The position numbers and the translations under genes were made by a program. A DNA stretch of 23,230 nt from Legionella genomosp. 1 (GTDB taxonomy: Bacteria; Pseudomonadota; Gammaproteobacteria; Legionellales; Legionellaceae), in assembly GCA_945865355.1 (NCBI GenBank), contig CAMBDN010000010.1:1-23230 (forward strand), given 5' to 3'. Each line of letters begins with the position of its first letter. The stretch's first letter is position 1. Shown piece after piece: positions 7,401-15,329 of this stretch. Under the pieces are notes generated by a model. It did no database searches. It saw only the letters and a program-made list of their open reading frames with translations, and was not told the origin of the DNA.

Positions 7401-9332
7401 GCTAAAAGCATTTTGAAACAATTCCCTGATTTCATCAATTTTAAACTTGCTACCACGGGTATAATGCATGGAAAAATCATTAATCCAAGCGAGCTTATCA
7501 TCATCAAATTTCAGTAAATAGGGACGTTCACTAATAGCCCGCAACCCAAGATTCTCAACGATTGGAATCACATCAGACAGAGGGATGGTGGTATCATACT
7601 GATATATTTTAAGTCTAAAATTATCTGAAAACTCATCTAAAGGCCTGTAGAAATTCATACCCAAAGAACTTTCCTGAGACAACTGCTCCACATGTTTGAT
7701 ATCAAACACAGCTGTTCTTGGTGAAAAAGTTGTCATATATACGGCTGGAAATGCATTTTTATATTTAGCGAATAAGGTATTGGCTTGCTCTTCACCTAAA
7801 GAATCCGACAAGTAATGCTGCAAGTCATCGGTCCAAGAGCGTCCAACTTCAATCAATTTTTTTTCAATTTCTTTATAATCATAAACATTACTGCCTTGTG
7901 GATTAATACGAATTAGAAAATGAATACGAGCCAAAACCGATTCGGAAAATTGGGTTGAAAAAGATATTTCCTGAGCATTAAAACTTTCCCTCAAGACGTT
8001 TTGCATTTCCTGCCTAAGCTCTGTGTTAAACCGTTCTTTGGGAACATAAACCAAACATGAAATAAATCGATGATAAACATCCATACGAGCAAACATCCGA
8101 ATTCGGCGTCGCTCTTGCATATAAAAGATCCCCATTGCGATTTCCAATAACTCTTCTTCTGAGCCTTGAATTAAGTCGTCTCTAGGTAACGTTTCGAGAA
8201 TATTAAGTAAAACCTTGCCAGCATGACTGCGAGGATTTAAAAATGAATTGTTCATGATCAACGCCACTTTATGGCGTAAAAAAGGTATGTGCTTAGGATT
8301 GGTATTATAAGCAGCGGAGGTATACAGTCCGATGATTCGTCGCTCACCAATAACCTCCCCAGCTTGGTTGAATCGTTTGACACCAATATAATCGGTATAA
8401 GCGTCACGATGGACAGTAGCAGGCGTATTTGTTTTCGACATGACCAAAATGCGTGACGACAAGGTCAATTCCCTTGCCTCTGGAGCCATTGCATTAATAC
8501 TACGGGTACGCGTGCTCGATTTAGTTAACTCTTGTCTTAACAAACCATAGCCAGTTTGAGGTACCGCTCGTAAAAAAGTTTCGTTATCTTGATGCAATAA
8601 CTCATAGTCTCGAATGCCAAGAAAAGTAAAATGATGATCTTCAATCCAATTTAAAAATGCTTTTGTTTCTTCAACTTCATTTTCATCAAGCACCTTTCGG
8701 ACACTTTCTAGCTCACCGATGATCTCATGTACCCTCTCACGCATTGGTAGCCAGTCTTCGAAAACAGCACGACTATCGTCCAACACACGCTCAAAATTAC
8801 GATGTAACGACTCAAGAATGACCGGATCTGTTTGACGATCAATTTCTATAAATATGGGAGCTTCGGAGATCACATCCGCAGAAAGTTCACCATGCCGGTG
8901 TATAATTGCTGTAACTTCATTTTCCGCATCACGAATAACATGCATCCCACCCATGTGAATGATTAAGTGAGAAACGAGTCCCATACGATTAATAACCATG
9001 CGCATGGAGTCTACGATAAATGGCATATCTTTACAGATAACTTCAACAACGGTGTGGGTTGTTTGCCAACCATGCCTTTCAAAATCAGGATTGTAAATAC
9101 GAATTTTGATTTCGTCTGAAGCGCGTTGCTGTATTAGCGACCAAAAATTAACTGCTGCCCCATATAAATCATCAACGTCCCATTCGCGTAAATCATCCAA
9201 TGCTACGGTAGAAAAAAACTGCCGTACAAATTCACCGCATAAACCAGCTTGCTCAGCACTCATTTCTAGCTGAAGTTTACTAATTACCGTATTGATGATT
9301 AAATCTTTACCCTCTTCGAATTTGTGTGACAT
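4446..9332 (-). CDS. gdhB: Large NAD-specific glutamate dehydrogenase
   Basis: This enzyme oxidises glutamate to 2-oxoglutarate and ammonia with NAD+, feeding amino-acid carbon into the TCA cycle. At 1628 residues it belongs to the L-GDH180 class (COG2902; Pseudomonas and Streptomyces enzymes are 1600-1650), not the 450-residue hexameric type. The long N-terminal part (about 1-720) holds the regulatory ACT-like regions of the class. The catalytic part shows CGKVARGGLRWSDRKEDFRTE followed by GAKGGFVAK near residue 850 with the substrate-binding lysines. The NAD-binding glycine-rich VGIGDMAGDVFGNGM lies near residue 990. The frame is uninterrupted. A candidate promoter and an inverted repeat occupy the 144-bp gap upstream. 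An amino-acid-based diet, as in Legionella, suits a large catabolic GDH. Confidence 0.95.
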   Translation of the reverse strand: MSHKFEEGKDLIINTVISKLQLEMSAEQAGLCGEFVRQFFSTVALDDLREWDVDDLYGAAVNFWSLIQQRASDEIKIRIYNPDFERHGWQTTHTVVEVICKDMPFIVDSMRMVINRMGLVSHLIIHMGGMHVIRDAENEVTAIIHRHGELSADVISEAPIFIEIDRQTDPVILESLHRNFERVLDDSRAVFEDWLPMRERVHEIIGELESVRKVLDENEVEETKAFLNWIEDHHFTFLGIRDYELLHQDNETFLRAVPQTGYGLLRQELTKSSTRTRSINAMAPEARELTLSSRILVMSKTNTPATVHRDAYTDYIGVKRFNQAGEVIGERRIIGLYTSAAYNTNPKHIPFLRHKVALIMNNSFLNPRSHAGKVLLNILETLPRDDLIQGSEEELLEIAMGIFYMQERRRIRMFARMDVYHRFISCLVYVPKERFNTELRQEMQNVLRESFNAQEISFSTQFSESVLARIHFLIRINPQGSNVYDYKEIEKKLIEVGRSWTDDLQHYLSDSLGEEQANTLFAKYKNAFPAVYMTTFSPRTAVFDIKHVEQLSQESSLGMNFYRPLDEFSDNFRLKIYQYDTTIPLSDVIPIVENLGLRAISERPYLLKFDDDKLAWINDFSMHYTRGSKFKIDEIRELFQNAFSRVWFGDAENDGFNQLVLAAGLDWRQVAVVRTYAKYFKQIGFTFSQDYVETALNNNAAIANKLVQLFEMRFHPEKTLHREENFQEIVDGIFADLDGVANLDEDKIIRHYVQAITATIRTNYYQQDQLGNYKNYISIKLNSKLIPGVPRPFPMFEIFVYSPQFEGVHLRCGKVARGGLRWSDRKEDFRTEILGLMKAQQVKNAVIVPSGAKGGFVAKHLPINGTREEILAEGIICYQQFIRGLLDITDNYREGAVIKPLDVVCYDEDDPYLVVAADKGTATFSDIANAISLEYGFWLGDAFASGGSIGYDHKKMGITAKGAWESVKRHFYEMAIDINSTDFTVVGIGDMAGDVFGNGMLLSNHIKLVAAFNHAHIFIDPDPEPLSSFAERKRMFDLPRSTWADYDKKLISKGGGVFNRNAKSIVVSKEMKHVFGIKQAAIEPNELIRIVLRAKVDLLWSAGIGTFVKAQTESNADVGDRTNDAIRINGKQLRCKVVGEGGNLGFTQLGRIEYSLNGGLIYTDFIDNSAGVSCSDKEVNIKILLNNIVAAGDLTAKQRNELLSEMTEEVARLVLRENYLQTRAISLAASQSLRSVELHSRYINELERTGKLDRALEFLPNEKVMMEHKLLGKGLSSPGVSVLLCYSKIILKESILASDVPEDSYLKQFLASSFPQPLQERFAKQMQQHPLKREIIATKLSNIIVNEMGFSFVYRMQDETGAPVSAIVRAFMITRAVLNMDEIWKQIEALDSLLDAEQLSDIRMLYVRLLRRVSRWFLRSKRMRLDISKVVKLYTPDMQELKKSMPAVFGENHRAAYVKNFDEYTQMGIPEKLAHELTITRGLFASMDILDVAQKLSIKITKAAEVYFHIEEFLDLAWIRTQVIIHTTDNHWEALSREALRDDLDWQQRQLTAGIIRFDQKSKDLQKCLENWSNSHKGLIDRWHHILTNLRSSSTLNYTMFFVAIRELLDLTQTTVQVSENQNTLLDV

Positions 9333-9351
9333 TCAACAACCTCAATAGTAC

Positions 9352-9401
9352 TGAACGTTATCGCAACACGTTCATTTGATAATATATTGATACGAATTAT
9401 A
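9352..9401 (-). promoter_or_regulatory. Candidate gdhB promoter -10 and operator-like inverted repeat
   Basis: On the minus strand a perfect TATAAT lies at 9396-9401, about 65 bp before the gdhB start; no good -35 box stands 16-18 bp upstream of it. Between it and the gene, TGAACG (9352-9357) and CGTTCA (9369-9374) form an inverted repeat with an 11-bp spacer, placed in the presumed leader where a repressor could act. This is a weak inference from the sequence alone. Confidence 0.35.
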
Positions 9402-9476
9402 TACCTATCTCCATTAGATTTGCGATGACTATCCTTCTAAATTGATTGATTAGAACAACACCCTACCTGTTTAGAT

Positions 9477-10850
9477 TTATTCTTCGCTGATTGATACTGT
9501 TTTAATATTCATAAACTCCAAAATACCTTCCTGCGCTAATTCTCGACCAAATCCAGAGCGCTTTATTCCCCCAAAAGGCAAGCGAGGGTCAGATGTGACT
9601 AATGAATTAACAAAACAGGAGCCCACTTCTATTTCCTGTGTTGCAATTCGCTCTCCACGAGCAAGATCACGGGTAAATACAGCGCCACCCAAACCATACC
9701 GGCTTTGATTTGCTAGTTGAATCGCATGCGCCTCATCCTCAGCGATGATGATAGATATAACGGGCCCAAACAACTCTTCATCAAAAGCAGGCATTCCCGG
9801 CGATACATTCAACAGAATAGTAGGAGGATAATAATAGCCTCGTTGTCTTGGTATTTCCCCGCCAACAAGCAAAGTGGCACCCTTTGCAAGGCTAACCTGT
9901 ATTTGTTGATGTAATTGACTGCGTAAATCTTCACGCGCCATGGGACCAAGTATTGTTGCGGGGTCAAGCGGGTCGCCCATTTTATATTGCTTAACTAAAT
10001 GATTTACTTTATCAGTTAATTCAACCGCAATCTCTTTAACAACAATAACTCGCTTTGCCGCAATGCAAACTTGACCACAATTATTCAACCGTGAGGTAAC
10101 AATACAATTGGCCGCCAGGGATAAGTCAGCATCCGCAAGAACAAGATAAGGATCATTACCACCTAACTCTAATACTGCCTTTTTCAAGTGACTAGCGGCA
10201 TTAGCTGCAACAATACTGCCAGCGTTTTCACTGCCTGTAAGCGTCACCGCAACAATTTTATCGTGCGCAATAACTCCCGCTGCCTGGTCATTATTTAAAA
10301 TAAAATGCTGAAACAAATGCAGTGGAAATCCTGCCTCAAGAAAGACTTCAGCAATCGCGTTTCCTGTACCTGTTGAAATAGGAGCGTGTTTAAGAATACC
10401 GGCATTTCCAGCCATGATGGTAGGCGCTGCAAACCTAAATACTTGCCAAAAGGGAAAATTCCAAGGCATGATCGCAAACACAACACCTAAAGGCTGGTAA
10501 GAAATAATATTTTTCTTGTATTCCGTTTTAATGACCTTAGGAGTTAAATACGACGCTGCATTTTCTGCATAATGCTCACAAACCCATGCACATTTTTCAA
10601 TTTCAGCTTTCCCTGCCGTAATGGGTTTACCCATCTCACATGTAATAAGCCTTGCAAATTCATCCTGTCGTTGTCGAAGTAGCTTTGCTAATTTGAGCAT
10701 CAGTTGTCGACGCAACGAAAAATCCGTGCGACGCCACACTTGAAAGGCATCATGTGCCGAAATTATCAAATGATCTATCTGCTCCATTGTAAAAAGCGGA
10801 TAGCTTGCTATGACTTTTTCAGTAGCTGGATTTCGAGTTTGAATATGCAT
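9477..10850 (-). CDS. sad: NAD(P)+-dependent succinate-semialdehyde dehydrogenase, Sad/YneI type
   Basis: This aldehyde dehydrogenase converts succinate semialdehyde, from GABA breakdown, to succinate. The 457-residue product has the short N-terminus of the E. coli Sad (YneI) branch, starting with the typical RNPATEKVIASYP. Catalytic residues are in place: PWNFPFWQ with the oxyanion Asn, the general-base Glu228 in VLELGGNDPYLVLADAD, and the nucleophile Cys262 in NNCGQVCIAAKR. The C-terminal PFGGIKRSGFGRELA is also present. It lies upstream of gdhB on the same strand with a 144-bp gap, so both glutamate/GABA-catabolic enzymes are encoded together but probably from separate promoters. Substrate specificity within this ALDH branch is inferred, not shown. 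Confidence 0.85.
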   Translation of the reverse strand: MHIQTRNPATEKVIASYPLFTMEQIDHLIISAHDAFQVWRRTDFSLRRQLMLKLAKLLRQRQDEFARLITCEMGKPITAGKAEIEKCAWVCEHYAENAASYLTPKVIKTEYKKNIISYQPLGVVFAIMPWNFPFWQVFRFAAPTIMAGNAGILKHAPISTGTGNAIAEVFLEAGFPLHLFQHFILNNDQAAGVIAHDKIVAVTLTGSENAGSIVAANAASHLKKAVLELGGNDPYLVLADADLSLAANCIVTSRLNNCGQVCIAAKRVIVVKEIAVELTDKVNHLVKQYKMGDPLDPATILGPMAREDLRSQLHQQIQVSLAKGATLLVGGEIPRQRGYYYPPTILLNVSPGMPAFDEELFGPVISIIIAEDEAHAIQLANQSRYGLGGAVFTRDLARGERIATQEIEVGSCFVNSLVTSDPRLPFGGIKRSGFGRELAQEGILEFMNIKTVSISEE

Positions 10851-11198
10851 AAATGTTCCTTCATCAATTAAAGATCGTCAGGATAGGTTATTGCGAGCTT
10901 AGGAAGCACTGAAGTTAGTTCCTTAGGTGCTCGAAATCCTGTATAACTGCTCACAATGACTGTTTTCGTAGATTCTGTCATTCTGTCAATTCAGCGACAA
11001 CCTAGGTTTTCAATTGTACAAATTATTCTTTTACAATACCTAATCGAGTAAATATTTAAAATAACTGTAATTTGTTTTTAATTACTGCGTTACAATTCTT
11101 GCACCTGGCTTTTGATTGTTGCTACTATTTCGCAAAATTCCAAGTCATTCAAGAATGGCTTAAATGATAACAATCATCCACTTACTGTAGGATACCGA
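10851..11198. other. Divergent intergenic region between sad and pcs
   Basis: These 348 bp contain no ORF that I can support. A partial inverted repeat, AGGAA/TTCCT with flanking GAGC/GCTC, lies around 10893-10932. The part nearest pcs (about 11020-11100) is very AT-rich and should contain its promoter; TACAAT occurs twice but no well-spaced -35 box accompanies it, so no specific promoter is called. Confidence 0.4.
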
Positions 11199-11990
11199 AT
11201 GAGCAACAAAAAAGACGGCTACCAACCCGCTAACTACCTTTTAGCTTGGGCCGTGCATGCATTCACAGCCAGTGCTGCATTCGTAGGGGTACTAACCCTT
11301 GTTAAACTGTATCATCACCAATATTTGCATGCATTATGGCTAATGGGTATTACGATCGTTATCGATGCAGTGGATGGCTCATTTGCTAGATTAGTCCGTG
11401 TTAAAAAAGTGTTACCAATGATTGACGGCACGCTACTCGACAACATCGTTGACTACTTAAATTATGTGATTACGCCTTGCTTTTTTTTGATGGTAAAGCC
11501 TGATATGTTGCCACCATCCTATGCAATATATATCATTATTGCCATTACAATTACCTCGTCCTATCAATTCTGCCAAGCTGATGCCAAAACACCTGATCAC
11601 TTTTTTAAAGGGTTCCCCTGCTATTGGAACATTGTTATTTTTTATATGTATATTTTTAACACGTCAATGACGATGAATGCGATTCTATTAGGTATTTTTT
11701 CTATTCTAATTTTTGTACCCATCAAATATATATATCCATCTCGTCTTGATTTTTTAACCCAATCAAAGCAATTAAAAATTTTAATGCATTGTTGCTCTCT
11801 CTTATATGGAATTAGCTCTTCATTAATATTATGGGATTATCCAAACAATAACCCATTATGGTTGAGCATATCATTAGGTTACATTGTGCTGTATTTAGCG
11901 CTTAGCTTGTATCGAACATTTAACCCAATGAAGATGGAAAGAAAAAAATCAAGGTCATACGAACACCAGAAATTGCTGGATATTAACTAA
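11199..11990 (+). CDS. pcs: Phosphatidylcholine synthase
   Basis: Pcs makes phosphatidylcholine in one step from CDP-diacylglycerol and choline in the inner membrane. The Pcs form of the CDP-alcohol phosphotransferase signature, DG(x)2AR(x)12G(x)3D(x)3D, is complete: D59-G60, A63-R64, G77, D81 and D85, preceded by D56. Seven or eight hydrophobic segments fill the rest. The start is set at ATG 11199 because AGGA stands six bases upstream and the family-typical GYQPANYLLAW follows within 10 residues; an upstream TTG at 11112 would add 29 atypical residues. The product is 263 residues, slightly longer than the usual 240-255 because of a basic C-terminal tail. The pathway depends on choline, available to intracellular bacteria from the host. 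Confidence 0.93.
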   Translation: MSNKKDGYQPANYLLAWAVHAFTASAAFVGVLTLVKLYHHQYLHALWLMGITIVIDAVDGSFARLVRVKKVLPMIDGTLLDNIVDYLNYVITPCFFLMVKPDMLPPSYAIYIIIAITITSSYQFCQADAKTPDHFFKGFPCYWNIVIFYMYIFNTSMTMNAILLGIFSILIFVPIKYIYPSRLDFLTQSKQLKILMHCCSLLYGISSSLILWDYPNNNPLWLSISLGYIVLYLALSLYRTFNPMKMERKKSRSYEHQKLLDIN

Positions 11991-12008
11991 CACATATTGG
12001 AATACATC

Positions 12009-12494
12009 ATGCTATTTTACACAAAACTTATTGTAGTATTTACATTGAACGCACTACTGGCAAATGCCGCATTTTCCACCCCGTTTCCTCGTGGATGTGA
12101 AGTAAAAGATTTCGGTTATAACGAGAATGATCTTGTTTTAAATGAGCATGGTGAACAAGCTTTTTTCCTTGTACAAAATCACTCTGATAAAGCCATTGAA
12201 TTAGAACATCGCGAAACTAAAGATGTTTTTATGAGCCCCAAATTACATACAAAAATTGACCCCTTACATTGGGCTGCTTTTGCATCAGATATAGACAATC
12301 TCCACTTTAAGTGTTTTACCCAGGACGCGGAGATTGCAACCACAGTAAATTGCAGAGATATTCTTGAGGTTTGCAAATATCCCCGCGTTAAATTTGCTTT
12401 AAGTAACATGGGGAACTACTGGGTATCTACAAATAAAGAGCAAGCACAAGTGATTAAAGATGCTGCTGCTAAAGGAATACTATTACGCTGGTAA
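12009..12494 (+). CDS. Small exported protein, Legionella-type (EnhB-like?)
   Basis: The 161-residue product has a clear signal peptide: KLIVVFTLNALLANA followed by AFSTPFP, with likely cleavage after Ala near residue 19. The mature part has four cysteines (in RGCEV, FKCF, NCRD and EVCKY) that could form two disulfides in the periplasm. Its end reads NYWVSTNKEQAQVIKDAAAKGI. The text resembles Legionella proteins annotated as enhanced-entry protein EnhB, but that is from memory and uncertain; no enzymatic motif is visible. ATG 12009 is chosen over an upstream TTG (11997) because it begins the signal peptide directly and TTGGAA precedes it. It follows pcs by 18 bp and precedes the redoxin gene by 13 bp, so the three are probably one transcript. 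Confidence 0.7.
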   Translation: MLFYTKLIVVFTLNALLANAAFSTPFPRGCEVKDFGYNENDLVLNEHGEQAFFLVQNHSDKAIELEHRETKDVFMSPKLHTKIDPLHWAAFASDIDNLHFKCFTQDAEIATTVNCRDILEVCKYPRVKFALSNMGNYWVSTNKEQAQVIKDAAAKGILLRW

Positions 12495-12507
12495 GATGGA
12501 GAAGTAT

Positions 12508-13062
12508 ATGGCTAAAAAAACATCATCAATGCTTGCGCTTGGCACGCAAGCACCTCAATTCTCATTACTTGATGTGGTTAGTGGGAAAACAGTTGGTCTG
12601 AAGAACGCTCAACATTCTCTTGCCACTGTCATTATGTTTATTTGCAACCACTGCCCTTACGTAAAACATGTCAGCAATGAACTGAGTCATTTAGCAAATG
12701 ATTACATGAAAAAAGAGGTCCGCTTTCTAGCAATAAATTCAAACGATATAGAAAGTTATCCTGATGACTCCCCGGAGAACATGAAAATCGCAGCAGTGAA
12801 TCACGGATACCCGTTTCCTTATTTATTTGATGAAACACAGGAAGTTGCCAAAGCATACCAGGCTGCCTGCACACCGGACTTTTTTGTTTTTGATAAGCAT
12901 AATATGCTCGCATACCGAGGCCAATTGGATGACTCGAGACCCGGTAATAGCATCATGGTAGATGGCAGTTCTATACGAATAGCCCTTGATTGCTTGCTAT
13001 CTGACAAGCCAGTACCAACGCTACAAAAGCCAAGTATTGGATGTAATATAAAATGGAAATGA
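12508..13062 (+). CDS. Thioredoxin-fold (AhpC/TSA-type redoxin) protein
   Basis: This 184-residue cytoplasmic protein belongs to the redoxin family. The N-terminus (APQFSLLDVVSGKTVGL) is the usual opening of AhpC/TlpA-like proteins, and the redox site is C46-N-H-C49 in FICNHCPYVKHV. A cis-Pro loop follows at CTPDFFVFD. It has no signal peptide or membrane anchor, unlike TlpA. Which partner it reduces cannot be told. ATG 12508 is chosen because GGAGAAG lies six bases upstream; the in-frame ATG at 12496 overlaps that ribosome binding site region and adds only MEKY. It ends the pcs transcription group. Confidence 0.85.
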   Translation: MAKKTSSMLALGTQAPQFSLLDVVSGKTVGLKNAQHSLATVIMFICNHCPYVKHVSNELSHLANDYMKKEVRFLAINSNDIESYPDDSPENMKIAAVNHGYPFPYLFDETQEVAKAYQAACTPDFFVFDKHNMLAYRGQLDDSRPGNSIMVDGSSIRIALDCLLSDKPVPTLQKPSIGCNIKWK

Positions 13063-13257
13063 ATCCTAACGACCCATTTACGCGATCATCGGTGCTTATT
13101 TTGGCACGAAAGATCTCTTGAGTGTGGCATGATTTAATTAAAAAAATTATGTGGCTATGAGCAAATAAATTTACTAAAGACCAAGAACAAATGATATCAA
13201 GACTTCTGACAATGGTTGCTGAATTAGAGATACTGATAGGCTAGGTTCGAAGCTTTT

Positions 13258-13290
13258 AAAAGACGCTTCGCTACTTACTAGCAACGAAGC
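13258..13290 (-). terminator. Intrinsic terminator of the rpsF-rplI operon
   Basis: On the minus strand, about 10 bp after the rplI stop, GCTTCG (13285-13290) pairs with CGAAGC (13265-13270), and an inner TAG/CTA-type pairing extends the stem. GTCTTTT follows the stem. The stem-plus-T-run arrangement and its position make a rho-independent terminator likely. Confidence 0.7.
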
Positions 13291-13300
13291 TCATAAAGAA

Positions 13301-13750
13301 TTACTTTGCAATAATGATTTCTAATTGCAGATTAGCAATAACATCACTGTGAACATGAATTTCAATCACATATTGTCCAATTGAGTGTATAGGACCTTCA
13401 GGCATAACGATTTCGCGTTTGCTGACTTCAACTGATTTTGCTTGCAATGCTTCTTGTATTTCATTCGGGCCGACTGAACCATATAATTTACCTTCATCAC
13501 TTGCCTGAGCAGCAATAGTAATGGTTGTATCATTTAGTTTAGCAGCACGTTGCTCTGCAGCCGCCAATGTAGCTTTTGCTTTCTTCTCAAGCTCAGAACG
13601 ACGTTGGTTGAAAAGCTCAACATTTTTCTCAGTAGCAAATACGGCTTTACTCTGCGGAATAAGATAATTGCGGCCATATCCTGCCTTAACATTCACTCTG
13701 TCACCTAGATCGCCTAGGTTTCTTACTTTCTCTAATAAAATTACTTGCAT
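13301..13750 (-). CDS. rplI: 50S ribosomal protein L9
   Basis: L9 is a two-domain protein of the large ribosomal subunit that bridges the L1-stalk region. The 149-residue product begins with the hallmark MQVILLEKVRNLGDLGDRVNVKAGYGRNYLIPQSKA, continues with the long connecting helix (about residues 45-75) and ends with the C-terminal domain (GKLYGSVGPNEIQEAL). The length is the same as in E. coli (149). It is the last gene of the rpsF operon, 12 bp after the DUF2232 membrane protein. Confidence 0.97.
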   Translation of the reverse strand: MQVILLEKVRNLGDLGDRVNVKAGYGRNYLIPQSKAVFATEKNVELFNQRRSELEKKAKATLAAAEQRAAKLNDTTITIAAQASDEGKLYGSVGPNEIQEALQAKSVEVSKREIVMPEGPIHSIGQYVIEIHVHSDVIANLQLEIIIAK

Positions 13751-13762
13751 TTTACTAACCCC

Positions 13763-14680
13763 TTATATTGCTTTACCTGCATCAGAAGGCAGATATAACC
13801 TAAAATTAAACAAACTATCCAATGAACCGAAAATTACGTAAACAGGTAACATAATAAATGGCAACAAAAATAGTGTGGCTACCAACAGAACAACCGTACG
13901 CCAAGTCTTTTGCTTTGCCAAGATATTAAAACTCAGACTTAAACCAGCAAGTACGAAGTAAAATACCAGCACCGGGACAAGGCTCATCGCTATAATGCTC
14001 TGCTGATTTACTGCGATCAACAATATGACCAATAGCAACAAACCGACCTTATCACCACGAAAAGCCAGCATCTCGCGTTTAAAACCACCAGGATAAAAGA
14101 TCTGCGATTGCAAAGAGCGGGCGAATACTAACGAGATGGAAGCCGAAAAAACCACACCTACAGTTTGCAGGCCTAGCAAATAACTAGCTAGAAACATTTG
14201 ATTCATGCCGGCTTTTCCATTTATGTACGTTAATAGTACACCGTCAGCCTGTGCCTCTCGTAGTATGGCCTGTAAATACAGGAACTGTGCCATAACGAAA
14301 TCCGGCATCAATAACTGTAGCAGCAACACCACCACAATAACTTGTATAAACAAGACAGCAGCAACTGCACGCCAATTGCCCATCTCTCGCAATACTACAG
14401 CAGAGATATAGCAAGGGACGAAGGTAAGCAATGCATTGACTAAGGCGATGGATTGTGTGGTAAAGGCCAGCGACAATGCAAAATTTGCAATTGTTACAGG
14501 AACAAGTAACCAACCACCATCTCTCCAACCCCTTCTCAGGGTAACCAATGCAACAATAGCAACCGACATCCACGAGGTAAAAGGCAGCATTGCCAAAATA
14601 ATAGCTTGTAAAAGCGCATGCCATTTATTTTGTAGCAGCAATTGTCCCTGTTTGCGTATAACTCCGCTCATCCAAGTCAT
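13763..14680 (-). CDS. DUF2232/YybS-type polytopic membrane protein within the ribosomal operon
   Basis: The 305-residue product is almost wholly hydrophobic with about eight membrane segments and no catalytic motif. It looks like the DUF2232 (YybS-like) proteins that are encoded between rpsR and rplI in several gammaproteobacteria; I base this on topology and position rather than on a firm motif match. The ATG is only 2 bp after the rpsR stop and the gene ends 12 bp before rplI, so expression must follow the ribosomal genes. Function is unknown; transport of a small molecule is possible. Confidence 0.75.
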   Translation of the reverse strand: MTWMSGVIRKQGQLLLQNKWHALLQAIILAMLPFTSWMSVAIVALVTLRRGWRDGGWLLVPVTIANFALSLAFTTQSIALVNALLTFVPCYISAVVLREMGNWRAVAAVLFIQVIVVVLLLQLLMPDFVMAQFLYLQAILREAQADGVLLTYINGKAGMNQMFLASYLLGLQTVGVVFSASISLVFARSLQSQIFYPGGFKREMLAFRGDKVGLLLLVILLIAVNQQSIIAMSLVPVLVFYFVLAGLSLSFNILAKQKTWRTVVLLVATLFLLPFIMLPVYVIFGSLDSLFNFRLYLPSDAGKAI

Positions 14681-14682
14681 TT

Positions 14683-14910
14683 TTACTTATGACTATCGCA
14701 ATATGGCAGCAAACCTAAAAATCGAGCATGCTTGATTGCTTTTGCTAGCTGACGTTGGAAACGAGTTTGAATACCTGTGATACGGCTAGGTACTATTTTA
14801 CCTGTTTCAGAGATATAATTTTTTAACGTTGCTACGTCTTTGTAATCGATTTCATTGCCTTCTTCGCTATTGAAACGACACATTTTTTTACGACGAAAAT
14901 ATACAGACAT
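14683..14910 (-). CDS. rpsR: 30S ribosomal protein S18
   Basis: S18 binds the central domain of 16S rRNA together with S6. The 75-residue product is of standard length and shows the conserved FRRKKMCRF start, the IDYKDVATLKNYISETGKIVPSRITG core and the TRFQRQLAKAIKHARFLGLLPY end. It lies 12 bp after rpsF and 2 bp before the membrane-protein gene. Confidence 0.98.
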   Translation of the reverse strand: MSVYFRRKKMCRFNSEEGNEIDYKDVATLKNYISETGKIVPSRITGIQTRFQRQLAKAIKHARFLGLLPYCDSHK

Positions 14911-14922
14911 GTTTGTTCTCCG

Positions 14923-15261
14923 TTAAGCAGCTCGAGTTTCTTTTTCTTTTTTCATCATCACCGATTCAGCAGTAATCGCGTGCTTTTGACAAATAATCAA
15001 ATTTCTTAAAATAGCGTCATTAAACTTGAACGCTGTTTTTAATTCCTCAAGCGCATCCTGGTTACATTCGATATTTACTAAGATGTAGTGAGCTTTGTGA
15101 ACATCATTGATTGGATAGGCTAATTGTCTACGACCCCAATCTTCTTTACGATGAATGACGCCTTTGTGCTTACTGATAATACCCTCATAGCGCTCAACCA
15201 TTGCTGGCACTTGCTCGCTCTGATCAGGGTGCACTAGAAATACAATTTCATAATGTCTCAT
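14923..15261 (-). CDS. rpsF: 30S ribosomal protein S6
   Basis: S6 is the partner of S18 on the small subunit platform. The 112-residue protein begins MRHYEIVFLVHPDQSEQVPAMVERY and contains EDWGRRQLAYPINDVHKAHYILVNIE, both typical. The C-terminal tail is short with a few Glu/Lys residues, unlike the poly-Glu tail of E. coli. AGAAGG stands well placed before the ATG. It is the first gene of the rpsF-rpsR-DUF2232-rplI operon and is divergent from the CsrA paralogue. Confidence 0.98.
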   Translation of the reverse strand: MRHYEIVFLVHPDQSEQVPAMVERYEGIISKHKGVIHRKEDWGRRQLAYPINDVHKAHYILVNIECNQDALEELKTAFKFNDAILRNLIICQKHAITAESVMMKKEKETRAA

Positions 15262-15281
15262 GATTTTCCTTCTGGGTTAAA

Positions 15282-15310
15282 GCCTTCCAGAATGTTATTC
15301 GTGGTAAGGC
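15282..15310 (-). promoter_or_regulatory. Leader hairpin upstream of rpsF
   Basis: In the rpsF leader GCCTT-A-CCA pairs with TGG-AAGGC around a 12-nt loop, ending 20 bp before the start codon. Many bacteria carry an S6:S18-binding autoregulatory element at this place, with a conserved CCG trinucleotide. Here no CCG is seen in the loop or bulge, so identity with that element is doubtful, but the position suggests a translational control structure. Confidence 0.4.
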
Positions 15311-15329
15311 AAGGTTTAAAAAACGCCCC

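Noticed and set aside
5893..7517. Plus-strand and minor minus-strand ORFs within gdhB
   Set aside because: The gdhB frame is continuous and family-consistent across this stretch, so these are shadows.
11112..11198. Upstream TTG start for pcs adding 29 residues
   Set aside because: The added part has no hydrophobic or family-like sequence, whereas ATG 11199 has AGGA well placed and gives the normal Pcs N-terminus.
12460..12507. N-terminal extension of the redoxin gene into the preceding gene
   Set aside because: GGAGAAG directly before ATG 12508 fixes the start; the extension only rereads the end of the upstream gene in another frame.
13063..13257. Short plus-strand frames after the redoxin gene, such as one ending ISRLLTMVAELEILIG
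   Set aside because: They are under 30 codons, have no ribosome binding site and no recognisable similarity.
14205..14735. Several ORFs overlapping the DUF2232 gene on both strands
   Set aside because: They are out-of-frame shadows of the membrane-protein gene, with low-complexity composition and no start signals.
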